Source of the DNA: Acetobacteraceae bacterium
GTDB taxonomy: Bacteria > Pseudomonadota > Alphaproteobacteria > Acetobacterales > Acetobacteraceae
Reading direction: 5' to 3'
Length of the DNA: 44,906 nt
Assembly (NCBI GenBank): GCA_021732665.1
Contig: JAKFUL010000014.1
Span: forward strand, 1 to 44,906
Part shown: positions 23,269-32,290 of the stretch, piece after piece
How positions within the stretch are numbered: position 1 is the first letter of the stretch
Layout: every line of letters begins with the position of its first letter
Made by a program: the position numbers and the translations under genes
Notes under the pieces: model-generated
What the model saw: only the letters and a program-made list of their open reading frames with translations
Told to the model about the DNA's origin: nothing
The model's database searches: none

Positions 23269-24300
23269 ATGCCGAACCTGCAAGACGCGCTGGCCTTCAT
23301 CGCCGCGCACGAATCCCCCTGGCCGCGTGACCTCAAAGCGCATCTGGAATCAGGCTTCTTCGAGCCGCCGCCGTTCAACAAGCTGCTGGGCCCGATGTAT
23401 CCGCGCGGGCCGGTGAATGCGCTGGTGACGCAGCGCGGCGAGGTGGTCGGGCAGATCGGCGACACCACGCAGATCGACCAGACATTTTCGGTGGCCAAGA
23501 GCTACCTGGCCCTTCTGGCCGGCATCGCGGTGGGCGATGGGCTGATCCGCGACATCGACGCCCCGGTGCGCGAGCTGGTGGATGACGAGGGTTTCGATGG
23601 TGCCCAGAACGCCCCCATCACCTGGCGCCACCTGCTGACCAACACCTCGGAATGGGAAGGCACGCTGTTCGACAAGGCGGACAGCATCGACCGCGGCCGG
23701 CAACTCGCCACCGAGGGCGGGGCCATGAAGGGCGAACGCAAACTTCAGGCGCCCGGCACCTACTGGGAATACAACGACGTGCGCGTCAACCGGCTGTCGC
23801 TCTGTCTGATGCGCGTCTTCAACAAGCCGCTGCCGGACATCTTCGCCAACCGGGTGATGATCCCCATCGGCGCCTCCGATGACTGGCGTTGGGAGGGGTA
23901 TTCCAACGCTTGGGTGGAGGTCTCCGGCCTGCCCATGCAGGCGGTGCCGGGCGGCAGCCATTGGGGTGGCGGCGTGTCCATCTCGGCCCAGGACATGGTG
24001 AAGGTGGGGCAGCTGGTGGCCCAGGGCGGGATGTGGGGCGGCCGCCAGCTTGTGCCGGCGGAATGGATCGCCGCCTGCACCACGCCGTGTGCGCTGAACC
24101 CGGCCTATGGCTTTCTGTTCTGGCTGAACACGAACGGGGAAAAATGGCCGGCGGCCAGCGCGCGGGCGTTTTGTTTTTCCGGCGCCGGCGGCAACACCAC
24201 CTGGGTGGAGCCGGAGGAGGGCATCGTCGCCGTCTTCCGCTGGCTGGACCCGGCGTATCTCAACGAGGCGATGGGATTGATCAGGGGCGCCCTGGCGTGA
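23269..24300 (+). CDS. Serine hydrolase of the beta-lactamase/esterase (class C-like) family
   Basis: A 343-residue penicillin-binding-protein-fold serine hydrolase. The nucleophile motif is SVAK in TFSVAKSYLALLAG, the Tyr motif is YND in WEYNDVRVNRLS, and the third motif region lies near FSGAGGNTTWVEPE. No signal peptide is seen, so it is more likely a cytoplasmic esterase or amidase than a beta-lactamase. Its stop overlaps the thioesterase GTG (GTGA), suggesting a small operon with the thioesterase and SDR. Confidence 0.85.
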   Translation: MPNLQDALAFIAAHESPWPRDLKAHLESGFFEPPPFNKLLGPMYPRGPVNALVTQRGEVVGQIGDTTQIDQTFSVAKSYLALLAGIAVGDGLIRDIDAPVRELVDDEGFDGAQNAPITWRHLLTNTSEWEGTLFDKADSIDRGRQLATEGGAMKGERKLQAPGTYWEYNDVRVNRLSLCLMRVFNKPLPDIFANRVMIPIGASDDWRWEGYSNAWVEVSGLPMQAVPGGSHWGGGVSISAQDMVKVGQLVAQGGMWGGRQLVPAEWIAACTTPCALNPAYGFLFWLNTNGEKWPAASARAFCFSGAGGNTTWVEPEEGIVAVFRWLDPAYLNEAMGLIRGALA

Positions 24301-24707
24301 GCTGGGCCGCGGTCAAACCCCACCGCGTGCGCTGGGCGGAATGCGACCTGCATGGGCATGTGAACCACACCGCCTATCTCGTGATGTTCGAGGATATGCG
24401 CGTGGCGCATTGGGAATCGCTGGGGCAGAGTTTCCGGCCCAATTCGGTCGGCCCCGTGGTCGCGCAGCTCACAGTGAAATATCTGGCCCCGCTGGCCTTT
24501 GGCGATGAGATCGAACTCTGCATGAAGGTGCCCGGCCTGCGCCGCACCTCCTTCACGCATGAATATGTCGTGCTGAAGGACGGCCAGCGGGTCTTCGAAT
24601 GCCAGGCCGTGCTGGTCTGCGTCGACAATGGCACGGGCCAACGCATCCCCATCCCGCCCGAGGCACGGGCCTTGATGATCGAGCGCGATGGCGCCGCGGC
24701 CGAGTAA
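24297..24707 (+). CDS. Acyl-CoA thioesterase, 4HBT hot-dog fold
   Basis: A 136-residue hot-dog thioesterase: AECDLHGHVNHTAYLVMFED is the catalytic signature (Asp before GHVNH), followed by VVAQLTVKYLAPLAFGDEIE. Family members hydrolyse short or aromatic acyl-CoA. GTG start coupled to the upstream stop; the 3' end overlaps the SDR start by about 20 bases. Confidence 0.87.
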   Translation: MSWAAVKPHRVRWAECDLHGHVNHTAYLVMFEDMRVAHWESLGQSFRPNSVGPVVAQLTVKYLAPLAFGDEIELCMKVPGLRRTSFTHEYVVLKDGQRVFECQAVLVCVDNGTGQRIPIPPEARALMIERDGAAAE

Positions 24708-25467
24708 CGTGCTGATCACCGGCGCCTCCTCCGGATTGGGGGAGGCGCTGGCCCGCGCATGCGCGGCCGAGGGGGTGGTGCTGCATCTCTCCGGCCGCGA
24801 TGCGGCCAGGCTGGAGGCCACGGCGCTGTCCTGCCGGCAACTCGGCGCGCGGGTGCTGCCGCGTGTCGTGGATGTGCGCGACACTTCGGGGATGGCGGAG
24901 TGGATCGCGGGCGCCGGGCGGCTTGACCTCGTCATCGCCAATGCCGGCATCGGCACCGGCACCGGCGATGCGACGGAACCCGCCGCCGCCGCGCGCGAGG
25001 TGTTCGAGACCAATGTGACGGGGGTGCTCAACACCGTGCTGCCGGCGCTGGAGGTGATGGCGGGGCAGGATGTGGCCGGCGATGGCTGGCGGGGACATGT
25101 GGCGGTGGTGGCGTCGATTGCCGCCTTCGTCGCCTCGCCGAGCGCGCCAGCCTATAGCGCCAGCAAATCGGCGGTGCAGCGCTGGGCGGAGGCGCGCGAT
25201 GCCTCGGAGCGCAAGCGCGGGATACGGCTGCACAGCATCTGCCCGGGCTTTGTCACCACGCCGATGACCGCGAGCAATCCCTTCCCCATGCCCTGGATCA
25301 TGAGCGCCGATGAGGCGGCGCGGCGGACGCTGGATGGCATCGCGGCGGGGCAGCTGCGGGTGGTGTATCCGCGCCGGCTTTATGCGCTGGCGCGGGTCGT
25401 GGGCGCGTTGCCGCCGGGGTGGCGGGCCTGGCTGATGGGACTGGCGCCGCCCAAGCCGGCGGGTTAG
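24688..25467 (+). CDS. Short-chain dehydrogenase/reductase
   Basis: A 259-residue SDR: TGASSGLGEALA cofactor motif, NAGIGTG, a Ser in VVASIAAF and catalytic YSASK. It is a classical NAD(P)-dependent oxidoreductase, substrate unknown. The LYALARVVGALPPGW tail could lie at the membrane. ATG 24688 lies inside the thioesterase gene. It ends convergent with, and overlaps by four bases, the PPOX-family gene. Confidence 0.88.
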   Translation: MAPRPSNVLITGASSGLGEALARACAAEGVVLHLSGRDAARLEATALSCRQLGARVLPRVVDVRDTSGMAEWIAGAGRLDLVIANAGIGTGTGDATEPAAAAREVFETNVTGVLNTVLPALEVMAGQDVAGDGWRGHVAVVASIAAFVASPSAPAYSASKSAVQRWAEARDASERKRGIRLHSICPGFVTTPMTASNPFPMPWIMSADEAARRTLDGIAAGQLRVVYPRRLYALARVVGALPPGWRAWLMGLAPPKPAG

Positions 25468-26345
25468 GTAAACACTCCGCTGCGCAGCGATGTCGGCGAA
25501 TATTCCACCAGCTCCCAGCCCAGCGGCAGCGCCGCCTCCCGCCGCCAGGCCCTTTCGACATGCAGCACCCAGGCGCGCTCGGCGCGTTCGACCAGCCCGG
25601 CCGCGTCCCATAGCACCTCGACCCGGCCCGCCAGATGCAGGACCGTGCCGGTGTCGAAATCGGGCACCAGCACGGCGGCGCGCGGGTCCTCCAGGAAATT
25701 TCCCAGCGTGTTGAAGAAGCGGTTGCCTGGGAAATCCGGCACCAGGAGGCGGCCGTTCTCGTAGCGCAGGAAGCCGGGCCGGCCGCCGCGATGCGACATG
25801 TCCAAGCCCCCGGCGGCGCCGCCGGAGGAGGCGACGAAGAGCGTATCCGCCCGGGCCAGCAGGCCCTCATCCAGCCCTTCCCGCAGCCGGCCGGGGCGGG
25901 CTTGCAGCGCCACGGGCTGGCGGAGCTGGATGTATTGCGGGCAATTCCCGAAACTCTCCTGCACCGCGATGTCCAGCATGCCGGCCTGAACTCCACGCAG
26001 GACACCATTGGCGCGGTTGCGCCGGCGCGTGGTGAGGTCGATGCCGAGCATGCCCAGCTTCGCGCCGGGGCGCAGCAGCGCGGCCACGGGGTCATCGGCG
26101 GGCGGCAGGGCATCGACCAGCAGGCTGGTGCGGTCGGGGCTGGCGATGAAGCCGGGCGGGCCGGTCAGGAGGGTGGCGATGGGGGCACCTGCATCATCCA
26201 GCGTGGCCAGCGGCAGCATGGGCAGCAGGGCGAAGAAGGCGCGGTGCTGGTCGGGCATGAAGTCGCGGATCGGGGCGATGCCGGTGTCGAAGCCGGCGCG
26301 CGACTGGGCCGCGATCTCGCCGCGGTGGAAGGGGAGGAAGGACAT
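25464..26345 (-). CDS. Pyridoxamine 5'-phosphate oxidase-family FMN-binding protein
   Basis: A 293-residue protein with split-barrel FMN-binding features: MLPLATLDDAGAPIATLLTG, DPVAALLRPGAKLGMLGIDL, and a second copy of the theme DPRAAVLVPDFDTGTVLHLAGRVEVLW. Members are flavin- or heme-binding oxidoreductases. ATG 26345 has GGAG 9-12 bases upstream. There is no pyridoxine pathway context, so it should not be named pdxH. Confidence 0.82.
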   Translation of the reverse strand: MSFLPFHRGEIAAQSRAGFDTGIAPIRDFMPDQHRAFFALLPMLPLATLDDAGAPIATLLTGPPGFIASPDRTSLLVDALPPADDPVAALLRPGAKLGMLGIDLTTRRRNRANGVLRGVQAGMLDIAVQESFGNCPQYIQLRQPVALQARPGRLREGLDEGLLARADTLFVASSGGAAGGLDMSHRGGRPGFLRYENGRLLVPDFPGNRFFNTLGNFLEDPRAAVLVPDFDTGTVLHLAGRVEVLWDAAGLVERAERAWVLHVERAWRREAALPLGWELVEYSPTSLRSGVFT

Positions 26346-26418
26346 GGCTGATGCTCCTTGGCTGGCGCCAGTATCTGCGCCCAAGGCGCCGGCGATGGAA
26401 CTCGGCAAATGCGGGAGG

Positions 26419-26547
26419 CTATTTTTCAAAAAGTGGAAGGCCGGGCTTCGGCCCCAGCTTCCGCAGCAGATCGGGAATGCCGGCCTTGAAGGCGAAGAAG
26501 CCCTTGCGCGCCAGGGGCCAGGGCGGCCCGGGTGGGTGCGATGGCCA
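26419..26547 (-). pseudogene. Protein-like tail directly after the rdgB stop, same frame
   Basis: After the rdgB TGA (26548-26550) the same frame stays open for 42 codons to a TAG (26419-26421). It reads WPSHPPGPPWPLARKGFFAF, then KAGIPDLLRKLGPKPG and LPLFEK, with strong G/C third positions in the first 30 codons. It has no start codon of its own. It may be the 3' relic of a deleted gene, or a read-through extension of RdgB. The rest of 26346-26547 shows nothing else recognisable. Confidence 0.35.
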
Positions 26548-27159
26548 TCAGCGCAGGCAGGCCGCGGCGAAGGCCTGGAAGGCGCGGGCGCGATGGCTGT
26601 GGCGTGCCTTCTCGCCCGAGGACATCTCGCCGAAGGTCAGGCTTTCACCCGCGGGAATGAACATCGGGTCATAGCCAAAGCCATCCGGCCCGCGCGGCGG
26701 GTGCACCCATTGGCCTTCCACCCTGCCCTCATGGAACTGCACATGGCCGTCAGGCCAGGCGAGGGCGAGGACGCTGACGAAGGCGCAGGAATGGTCGGGG
26801 TTGGCGCCGGCCTCGCGCGCCACACGGGCCATGGCGAGGGCGTAGTCGCGCCCGCCACCAGGCTGGATGGCCCAGTCGGCGGTGCGCACGCCCGGCGCGC
26901 CTGCCAGGGCGGCCACCTCCAGCCCGCTGTCATCGGCCAGGGCGGGCAGGCCGGTGGCCTGGGCCGCGGCGCTCGCCTTCAGTGCCGCATTGGCGTGGAA
27001 GCTGTCGCCACTCTCCTCAGGCTCGGGCAGCCCAAGCTCGCCGGCGCTGACCACCTCAAAGCCAAGCGGCTGCAGCATCGCCCGCAATTCGCGCAGCTTG
27101 CCGGCATTGTGGCTGGCCAGGACCAGCCTCCCCGGCGCCAGCCGGCGCGGCTCAGCCAA
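26548..27159 (-). CDS. rdgB: XTP/dITP diphosphatase RdgB (HAM1 family)
   Basis: A 203-residue nucleotide house-cleaning pyrophosphatase: [37 protein letters not shown] and FGYDPMFIP are the HAM1 motifs. It hydrolyses dITP and XTP to keep them out of DNA. The start is TTG 27159 inside the end of rph (8-base overlap), so it is coupled. See the separate entry for the open frame after its stop. Confidence 0.94.
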   Translation of the reverse strand: MAEPRRLAPGRLVLASHNAGKLRELRAMLQPLGFEVVSAGELGLPEPEESGDSFHANAALKASAAAQATGLPALADDSGLEVAALAGAPGVRTADWAIQPGGGRDYALAMARVAREAGANPDHSCAFVSVLALAWPDGHVQFHEGRVEGQWVHPPRGPDGFGYDPMFIPAGESLTFGEMSSGEKARHSHRARAFQAFAAACLR

Positions 27160-27892
27160 GCCCGACCGCCAGGCGCTGGGCGGCGAAGATATCCGCCGTG
27201 CCGGCGCGGGCGAGGCCCAGCAGCTCGATCAGCTGCGCTTCGGAGAAGGGCGCGCCCTCGGCCGTGCCCTGCACCTCCACCAGGCCGCCGGAGCCGGTGA
27301 GGACGAAATTGGCATCGGCCTCGGCGTTGCTGTCCTCGGCATAGTCCAGGTCCAGCACGCAGGTGTTCTGGAAGATGCCGCAGCTCACCGCCGCCACCTG
27401 GTCGGTCAGCGGGATCGCGCTCATGATGTTGTTGGCCACGCAATGCTTGAAGGCGAGATGCAGCGCCACCCAGGCGCCGGAAATGGAGGCGCAGCGCGTG
27501 CCGCCATCGGCGTTCAGCACGTCGCAATCGACTGTCACCGTCATTTCGCCCATCGCCTTGCGGTCGACGATGGCGCGCAAGCTGCGCCCGATCAGGCGCT
27601 GGATTTCCTGGGTGCGGCCGGATTGCTTGCCGCGCGCCGCCTCGCGGTCACCGCGGGTGTGGGTGGCGCGGGGCAGCATGCCGTATTCGCCGGTCACCCA
27701 GCCCTCGCCCTTGCCGCGCAGGAAGGGCGGCACGCGGCCTTCGACGGAGGCGGTGCAGAGCACCTCGGTGCCGCCCATGCGGATGAGGCAGGAGCCTTCC
27801 GCGTGATGCGAGAAGCCGGTCTCCATGGTGAGCTTGCGGAGGGCGGGGGCGGTGCGGCCCGAGGGGCGGACCAGGGGTGCGGAGAGGTTCAT
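27152..27892 (-). CDS. rph: Ribonuclease PH
   Basis: A 246-residue RNase PH, a phosphorolytic 3' exonuclease trimming tRNA precursors. [59 protein letters not shown] and [14 protein letters not shown] (metal site) are all family motifs. The rph-rdgB pairing is common in alphaproteobacteria. The usual divergent hrcA is not found upstream; the 171-base gap to the next gene holds nothing clear. Confidence 0.95.
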   Translation of the reverse strand: MNLSAPLVRPSGRTAPALRKLTMETGFSHHAEGSCLIRMGGTEVLCTASVEGRVPPFLRGKGEGWVTGEYGMLPRATHTRGDREAARGKQSGRTQEIQRLIGRSLRAIVDRKAMGEMTVTVDCDVLNADGGTRCASISGAWVALHLAFKHCVANNIMSAIPLTDQVAAVSCGIFQNTCVLDLDYAEDSNAEADANFVLTGSGGLVEVQGTAEGAPFSEAQLIELLGLARAGTADIFAAQRLAVGLG

Positions 27893-28063
27893 GCGCGGCC
27901 CATACGACGCCGCGCGCCCCGCCGCTACCCATGGCTGTGTTGGCGGACGGGCAGCCCGCCAGGAAACGGGCCATCACCGCAGCCCAGCTTCCTCCGGGGC
28001 ATTGCGGCGCTTGACCCCGGCGCCATGCCGCGGCGATTATTCCGGCACATCAAGGAGACATCG

Positions 28064-28531
28064 ATGACGCGTCGCCGCCTGCTGCACGCCCTGCCGCTTC
28101 TGGTCCTGGCCGCCACCCCCGCCCTGGCACATGAAACCCTGGCCATGGCCGAGGCCGGCCCGATCGGCGACGAGGTGCTGGCCTTCCGCGGCCGCTTCGC
28201 CACCGTGGTGGCGGCGCGCGATGCCGGCGCGCTGCGCGACATGTATACCCAGAGCTTCACCCACACCCATGGCTCGGGCCGGGTGGATGGGCGCGATGCA
28301 AGGGTCGGCCAATTGCTGGCGGGCGACCCGGTGATCGAGACCGCGCGGGTCAGCGACATGTCGGTGCGGGTGCTCAGCCGCGAGACGGTGATCCTCTCGG
28401 CCGTCAGCCCGATCCGCAGTGTGGCGGAGGGGCGGGATTATGATTTCCGCTGGATGCAGGTCTATGTCCGTCTCGGCGGGCAATGGCATCTGGCCGCCAG
28501 CCAGGCGACGCGGCTGCCGGCCACGACCTGA
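28064..28531 (+). CDS. Exported NTF2/SnoaL-like protein
   Basis: A 155-residue protein with a signal peptide (MTRRRLLHALPLLVLAATPALA) and an NTF2-like cone fold: FRGRFATVVAARDAGALRDMY, HGSGRVDGRDARVGQLLAG and a C-terminal WMQVYVRLGGQWHLAASQATR. Such domains (DUF4440-type) bind small ligands or are enzymes; function unknown. AAGGAGA lies at a good distance before ATG 28064. Confidence 0.8.
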   Translation: MTRRRLLHALPLLVLAATPALAHETLAMAEAGPIGDEVLAFRGRFATVVAARDAGALRDMYTQSFTHTHGSGRVDGRDARVGQLLAGDPVIETARVSDMSVRVLSRETVILSAVSPIRSVAEGRDYDFRWMQVYVRLGGQWHLAASQATRLPATT

Positions 28532-28564
28532 TGTTCGCCAGCCGGCACGCGGCTTGAATACGGC

Positions 28565-28592
28565 CTGCCGCGGCCGATCAGGGCCGCGGCAG
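28565..28592. terminator. Strong hairpin between convergent genes
   Basis: CTGCCGCGGCC / GGCCGCGGCAG, a perfect 11-base stem with a 6-base loop. It lies between the convergent NTF2-like and cynS genes. It lacks a T-run on either side, so it may stall transcription without being a classical intrinsic terminator. Confidence 0.5.
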
Positions 28593-28623
28593 GGCCATAA
28601 AGGCAGAGCAATGAAGGCGGGAA

Positions 28624-29106
28624 TTACCCCTCCTTGAATCCGTAATCCGGGATGCCCTGCTCATTGCCGTAATATTTGTACGGCAGGAATTTGCCACTCA
28701 TGGAAATCTTCACCCGGTCGCCCTTCGGGTTGGGCTGGCGCTCGAATTCGAAATCGAAATCGATGGCGGACATGATGCCGTCGCCGAATTCCTCCTCGAT
28801 CAGCGCCTTCCAGGCCGGGCCATTGACCATGACCATTTCGTAGAAGCGGTAGATCAGCGGGTCGGTCGGCGGCATCGCGGTGCCGCGATAGGGCACCTCG
28901 TTGAGCATGCGCTCCTCGGCCTCGCTCAGGCCGAACAGTTTTGCCGCTTTTGCCGCCAGCGGCTTGACGAGCTTCATCTGGCCCAGCAGGGCGCCGGTGA
29001 CGAGGGTGGGGGACATGCCGCCGATCTCCTCGTTGATGTATTTCCAGGTCCAACCCTTCTCGCGCTTGATGTCGAGAATCTTTTCGGTCAGGTCCGAACG
29101 CTTCAT
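28624..29106 (-). CDS. cynS: Cyanate hydratase (cyanase)
   Basis: A 160-residue cyanase, converting cyanate and bicarbonate to ammonia and carbon dioxide. N-terminal helical DNA-binding-like domain (LTEKILDIKREKGWTWKYI). The C-terminal catalytic domain keeps Arg87, Glu90 and Ser113, with the spacing of E. coli Arg96/Glu99/Ser122 (YRFYEMVMVNGPAW, GIMSAIDF). It is the last gene of an ABC transporter operon, 18 bases after the ATPase gene, and supplies nitrogen from cyanate. Confidence 0.96.
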   Translation of the reverse strand: MKRSDLTEKILDIKREKGWTWKYINEEIGGMSPTLVTGALLGQMKLVKPLAAKAAKLFGLSEAEERMLNEVPYRGTAMPPTDPLIYRFYEMVMVNGPAWKALIEEEFGDGIMSAIDFDFEFERQPNPKGDRVKISMSGKFLPYKYYGNEQGIPDYGFKEG

Positions 29107-29124
29107 TGTCGTGGTCTCCGTGTG

Positions 29125-29958
29125 TTAGCCGGCGGGCCGCACTTCGGGCGGGTTCCGCGGGTCGTAATCCCCGGGGGCCGTCCCCGCGAGGGTGCGGGAG
29201 CGGGTGATGAGGAAATCCATGATGTGGTCGCGCAGCTCGTGATAGCCGGGCTGGTGGTGCAGCGTGGCGCGCACGCGGGGTTTGGGCAGGGTGTTGATCA
29301 CCACCTCGGCCACGCGGGCCATCGGCCCGTTGGTCATGAGAAGGATGCGGTCGGCGAGCAGGATCGCCTCGTCCACGTCATGGGTGATCATGAAGGCGGT
29401 CTGGCCGGATTCGGTGACGAGGCGGGAGACCTCCTCCTGCAGCGAGCCGCGGGTGAGGGCGTCGAGCGCGGAAAACGGCTCGTCCATCAGCATCATCTTG
29501 GGGTCGATGGCGAAGGCGCGGGCGATGCCCACGCGCTGCTTCATGCCGCCGGAGAGCTCCGATGGCTTCTTGCCCATCGCGGCGCCCAGCCCGACCTTTT
29601 CCAGCGCGCGGCGCGCGGCGTCACGCAGCCGCCCCGAATCCCAGTCCTTGTGCTTGCAGCCCAGCGCGAAGGCGACGTTCTGCTCGGCCGTCAGCCACGG
29701 CATCAGGGCATGGCCCTGGAAGATCACCGCGCGTTCCAGCGAGGGGCCGGCGATCTCCCGCCCATCGGCCAACACCACGCCCTCGCTGGGCGCATCGAGG
29801 CCGGCGAGGATGTTCAGGATGGTCGTCTTGCCGCAGCCGGAATGGCCGACGAGGCAGACAAACTCGCCCCGGTTCACCCCGAACCAGACATTGTCGAACA
29901 CCGTGAGGCCGGGGAATTTGCGCGAGATCCCCTCGACGCTGACATAGGGCTTACTCAT
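29125..29958 (-). CDS. ABC transporter ATP-binding protein (cyanate/nitrate type)
   Basis: A 277-residue ATPase of the nitrate/cyanate/taurine importer class. Walker A GHSGCGKTT, signature LSGGMKQRVG, Walker B MMLMDEPFSALD, switch His in MITHDVDEA. The neighbouring cyanase makes cyanate the likely substrate (CynD role); nitrate relatives are near-identical in motif. It overlaps the permease gene by eight bases. Confidence 0.9.
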   Translation of the reverse strand: MSKPYVSVEGISRKFPGLTVFDNVWFGVNRGEFVCLVGHSGCGKTTILNILAGLDAPSEGVVLADGREIAGPSLERAVIFQGHALMPWLTAEQNVAFALGCKHKDWDSGRLRDAARRALEKVGLGAAMGKKPSELSGGMKQRVGIARAFAIDPKMMLMDEPFSALDALTRGSLQEEVSRLVTESGQTAFMITHDVDEAILLADRILLMTNGPMARVAEVVINTLPKPRVRATLHHQPGYHELRDHIMDFLITRSRTLAGTAPGDYDPRNPPEVRPAG

Positions 29959-30802
29959 GCCAGGCCACCGCCCGCGCCAGCAGCCCCAGCAGCCGGTCCA
30001 GCGCCAGGCCGACCAGGCCGATCAGCAGGATCGCGATGCAGATATCGGCGATGGAAAGGTTGTTCCACTGATTCCAGACCCAGTAGCCGATGCCGGTGCC
30101 ACCCACGAGCATTTCGGCCGCCACGATCACCAGCCAGGCGATGCCGATGGAGATGCGCATGCCGGTGAGAATGGTGGGCGCGGCGGCGGGAAGGATGACG
30201 CGAAAGGCGGTGCGCCAGGTCCCCGCTTCCAGCGTGCGCGCCACATTCAGCCATTCCCGCCGCACGGCGGAGACGCCGAAGGCCGTGTTGAGCAGCATCG
30301 GCCAGATCGAGCAGATGAAAATGACGAAGACAGCCGAGATCGACGAATCCTGGATGGTGAACAGCGCCAGCGGCATCCAGGCGAGCGGCGAGACCGGCCG
30401 CAGCACCTGGATGAAGGGGTTCAGCGCCGCGTTCAGCAGCGGGCTCATGCCAATGACAAAGCCGAGCGGGATCGCGATCAAGGCCGCGATACCAAAGCCC
30501 AGCAGCACGCGCCCCAGCGAATAGGCGACCTGGATGCCGATGCCCTGGTCATTGGGGCCGCGGATGTAGAAGGGGTCGCTGAGGAGCTGGAACAGGCGGG
30601 CGCCGATTTCGCTCGGCTTGGGCATCGGCGTCTGCCCGCCGGTGGCCGCGGCCTGACCCACCAACGCCGCGTATTCCGGGTCCACCGCCGGCCCACCGCC
30701 CTGGCCGGCGCCCTGCAAGGCCAATTCCCAGGCGCCCAGGAAGGCGCCGAGCAGCACAAGCGACAGCAGCGTGGCGCGCCACGCCGATACGGGGCGGTTC
30801 AT
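29951..30802 (-). CDS. ABC transporter permease (cyanate/nitrate type)
   Basis: A 283-residue inner-membrane permease with about six helices and the EAA loop LEAGTWRTAFRVILPAAAP that contacts the ATPase. MRISIGIAWLVIVAAEMLVG is typical of NrtB/CynB. A Gly/Pro-rich periplasmic segment (residues about 30-65) follows the first helix. It starts one base after the binding-protein stop. Confidence 0.9.
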   Translation of the reverse strand: MNRPVSAWRATLLSLVLLGAFLGAWELALQGAGQGGGPAVDPEYAALVGQAAATGGQTPMPKPSEIGARLFQLLSDPFYIRGPNDQGIGIQVAYSLGRVLLGFGIAALIAIPLGFVIGMSPLLNAALNPFIQVLRPVSPLAWMPLALFTIQDSSISAVFVIFICSIWPMLLNTAFGVSAVRREWLNVARTLEAGTWRTAFRVILPAAAPTILTGMRISIGIAWLVIVAAEMLVGGTGIGYWVWNQWNNLSIADICIAILLIGLVGLALDRLLGLLARAVAWHE

Positions 30803-30803
30803 C

Positions 30804-32141
30804 TCAGCGCCGGATGGCGAAGGAGTTCAGGTATGCATCGGGCTGCGCCGGGTCGAAGACCTTGCCCAGGATGGTTTCGGTGCGCATCGGGTTGGTTGGC
30901 ACCACGAGGCCGATGTCGCGCATGGCGCGGCCGGCATCGAGGGTGAGGAAGACCTGCTGCGCCACGGCGGCGTAGTCCACCTCGCGCTGCAACTGGCCCC
31001 AGCGGCGCATCTGGGTGAGGATCCAGATGGCCATGGAATGATAGGGGAAGGGTTCGAAGCCGACACGCTCGGGCACCCGCTGCACCTGGCCCAGCCCGTT
31101 GGCGAAGGTGCCGGTCAGCACCTGTTCGATCACGGTCTGCGGCTGGTTGAGGTAGTTCGGGCCGGAAATGGCGGCCGCCACTTCGCGCCGGTTCGCCTGA
31201 TTGTTGGAATAGGCCGTCGCTTCCACGATCGCGCGCATCAGGGCCGCGAAGGTGTTGGGCATTTCGCGCGGCATGCTGGCGGGCACGGCGAAGGCGCAGC
31301 AGGGGTGGCCGTCCCACATCTCGCGCGTCAGGATATGGATGAAGCCCACGCCATCGAACACCGCGCGCTGGTTGAACGGGTCGGGGCCGAGGAAGCCGTC
31401 AATGTTGTCGGCGCGCAGATTGGCCACCATTTCGGGCGGCGGCACGGCGCGGATCTGGATGTCGCGGTCGGGGTCCAGGCCGGCCTCGGCGATATAGGCC
31501 CGCAGCAGGTAGTTGTGGATGGAGAAGTCGAAGGGCACGGCGAAGCGGAATCCGCGCCAATCCTTCGGGTCGCGCTTGTCGCGGTGCTTGTTGGCCAGCG
31601 TGATGGCCTGGCCGTTGATGTTCTCGATGGCGGCCACAGACCAGGGCTGGGGGGACGCGACACCCACGCCGAGCGACATGGCGAGTGGCATCGGCGCCAG
31701 CATGTGGGCCGCGTCGAATTCACGGGCGATGGACCGGTCGCGGATCACCGCCCAGCCGGCGGTGCGGATGACCTCCACATTCAGCCCCTGGCGGCGGTAG
31801 AAACCCATCGGGTCGGCCATGATGATCGGCGTCGCGCAGGTGATGGCGATGAAGCCGATCTTCAGGTCGCGTTTCTCGGGCGCCGCGGGGGTCTGGGCGA
31901 AGGCCTCGCGCGCGATGCCGAGCGGCAGCTGGTCGCCGATCGCGGCCAGCAGCGTGGCGGCGCCGAAGGTCGTGAGCATGGCGCGGCGCGTCGCGGCATC
32001 GGGGAAGACAGCGCGGAGGATGGTCTCCTCCACGGCCTGACCCATGGCGCCGGTGCCGTCCGTCGGCAGGTCGCAGGCCATGCCGGCATGGGTGCGGCCG
32101 CACTCGCATGGATTTATGTCATTGCCGAAAATCCGCGCCAT
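30804..32141 (-). CDS. ABC transporter substrate-binding protein (NrtA/CynA type) with Cys-rich N-terminus
   Basis: A 445-residue binding protein of the nitrate/bicarbonate/cyanate family: DLKIGFIAITCATPIIMADP, IREFDAAHML-like segment, FDFSIHNYLLRAYIAEAGLD and DNIDGFLGPDPFNQRAVFDG. It has a Tat-like signal (TRRAMLTTFGAATLLAAIG, Arg52/53), but this is preceded by a 50-residue extension with PCECGRTHAGMACD (Cys12, Cys14, His18, Cys23). ATG 32141 has GGAGG nine bases upstream; a GTG at 32186 is less likely. First gene of the cyanate operon; with cynS downstream, cyanate is the likely ligand. Confidence 0.88.
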   Translation of the reverse strand: MARIFGNDINPCECGRTHAGMACDLPTDGTGAMGQAVEETILRAVFPDAATRRAMLTTFGAATLLAAIGDQLPLGIAREAFAQTPAAPEKRDLKIGFIAITCATPIIMADPMGFYRRQGLNVEVIRTAGWAVIRDRSIAREFDAAHMLAPMPLAMSLGVGVASPQPWSVAAIENINGQAITLANKHRDKRDPKDWRGFRFAVPFDFSIHNYLLRAYIAEAGLDPDRDIQIRAVPPPEMVANLRADNIDGFLGPDPFNQRAVFDGVGFIHILTREMWDGHPCCAFAVPASMPREMPNTFAALMRAIVEATAYSNNQANRREVAAAISGPNYLNQPQTVIEQVLTGTFANGLGQVQRVPERVGFEPFPYHSMAIWILTQMRRWGQLQREVDYAAVAQQVFLTLDAGRAMRDIGLVVPTNPMRTETILGKVFDPAQPDAYLNSFAIRR

Positions 32142-32242
32142 GTCCCTAAGCCTCCGTGATGGCTGCGGAGATGAAGGCTGGGGCACGGGGCGGCAAGCCT
32201 TGCAAACCAGATTGCGGCGAACTGGCCAGGTGCCAGTGCCGC

Positions 32243-32264
32243 GCGCGCGGGCAATCCCGCGCGC
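32243..32264. terminator. GC-rich hairpin upstream of the cyanate operon
   Basis: GCGCGCGGG / CCCGCGCGC, a perfect 9-base stem with loop CAAT. On the minus strand it lies just after the Bug-type gene and before the cyanate operon, so it may separate the two transcripts. No T-run follows. Confidence 0.4.
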
Positions 32265-32290
32265 CGGCGCCTAACGACCGGGCATGGCTC

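Noticed and set aside
23269..24300. Beta-lactamase resistance gene
   Set aside because: It has the fold motifs SVAK and YND but no signal peptide, so resistance is not supported.
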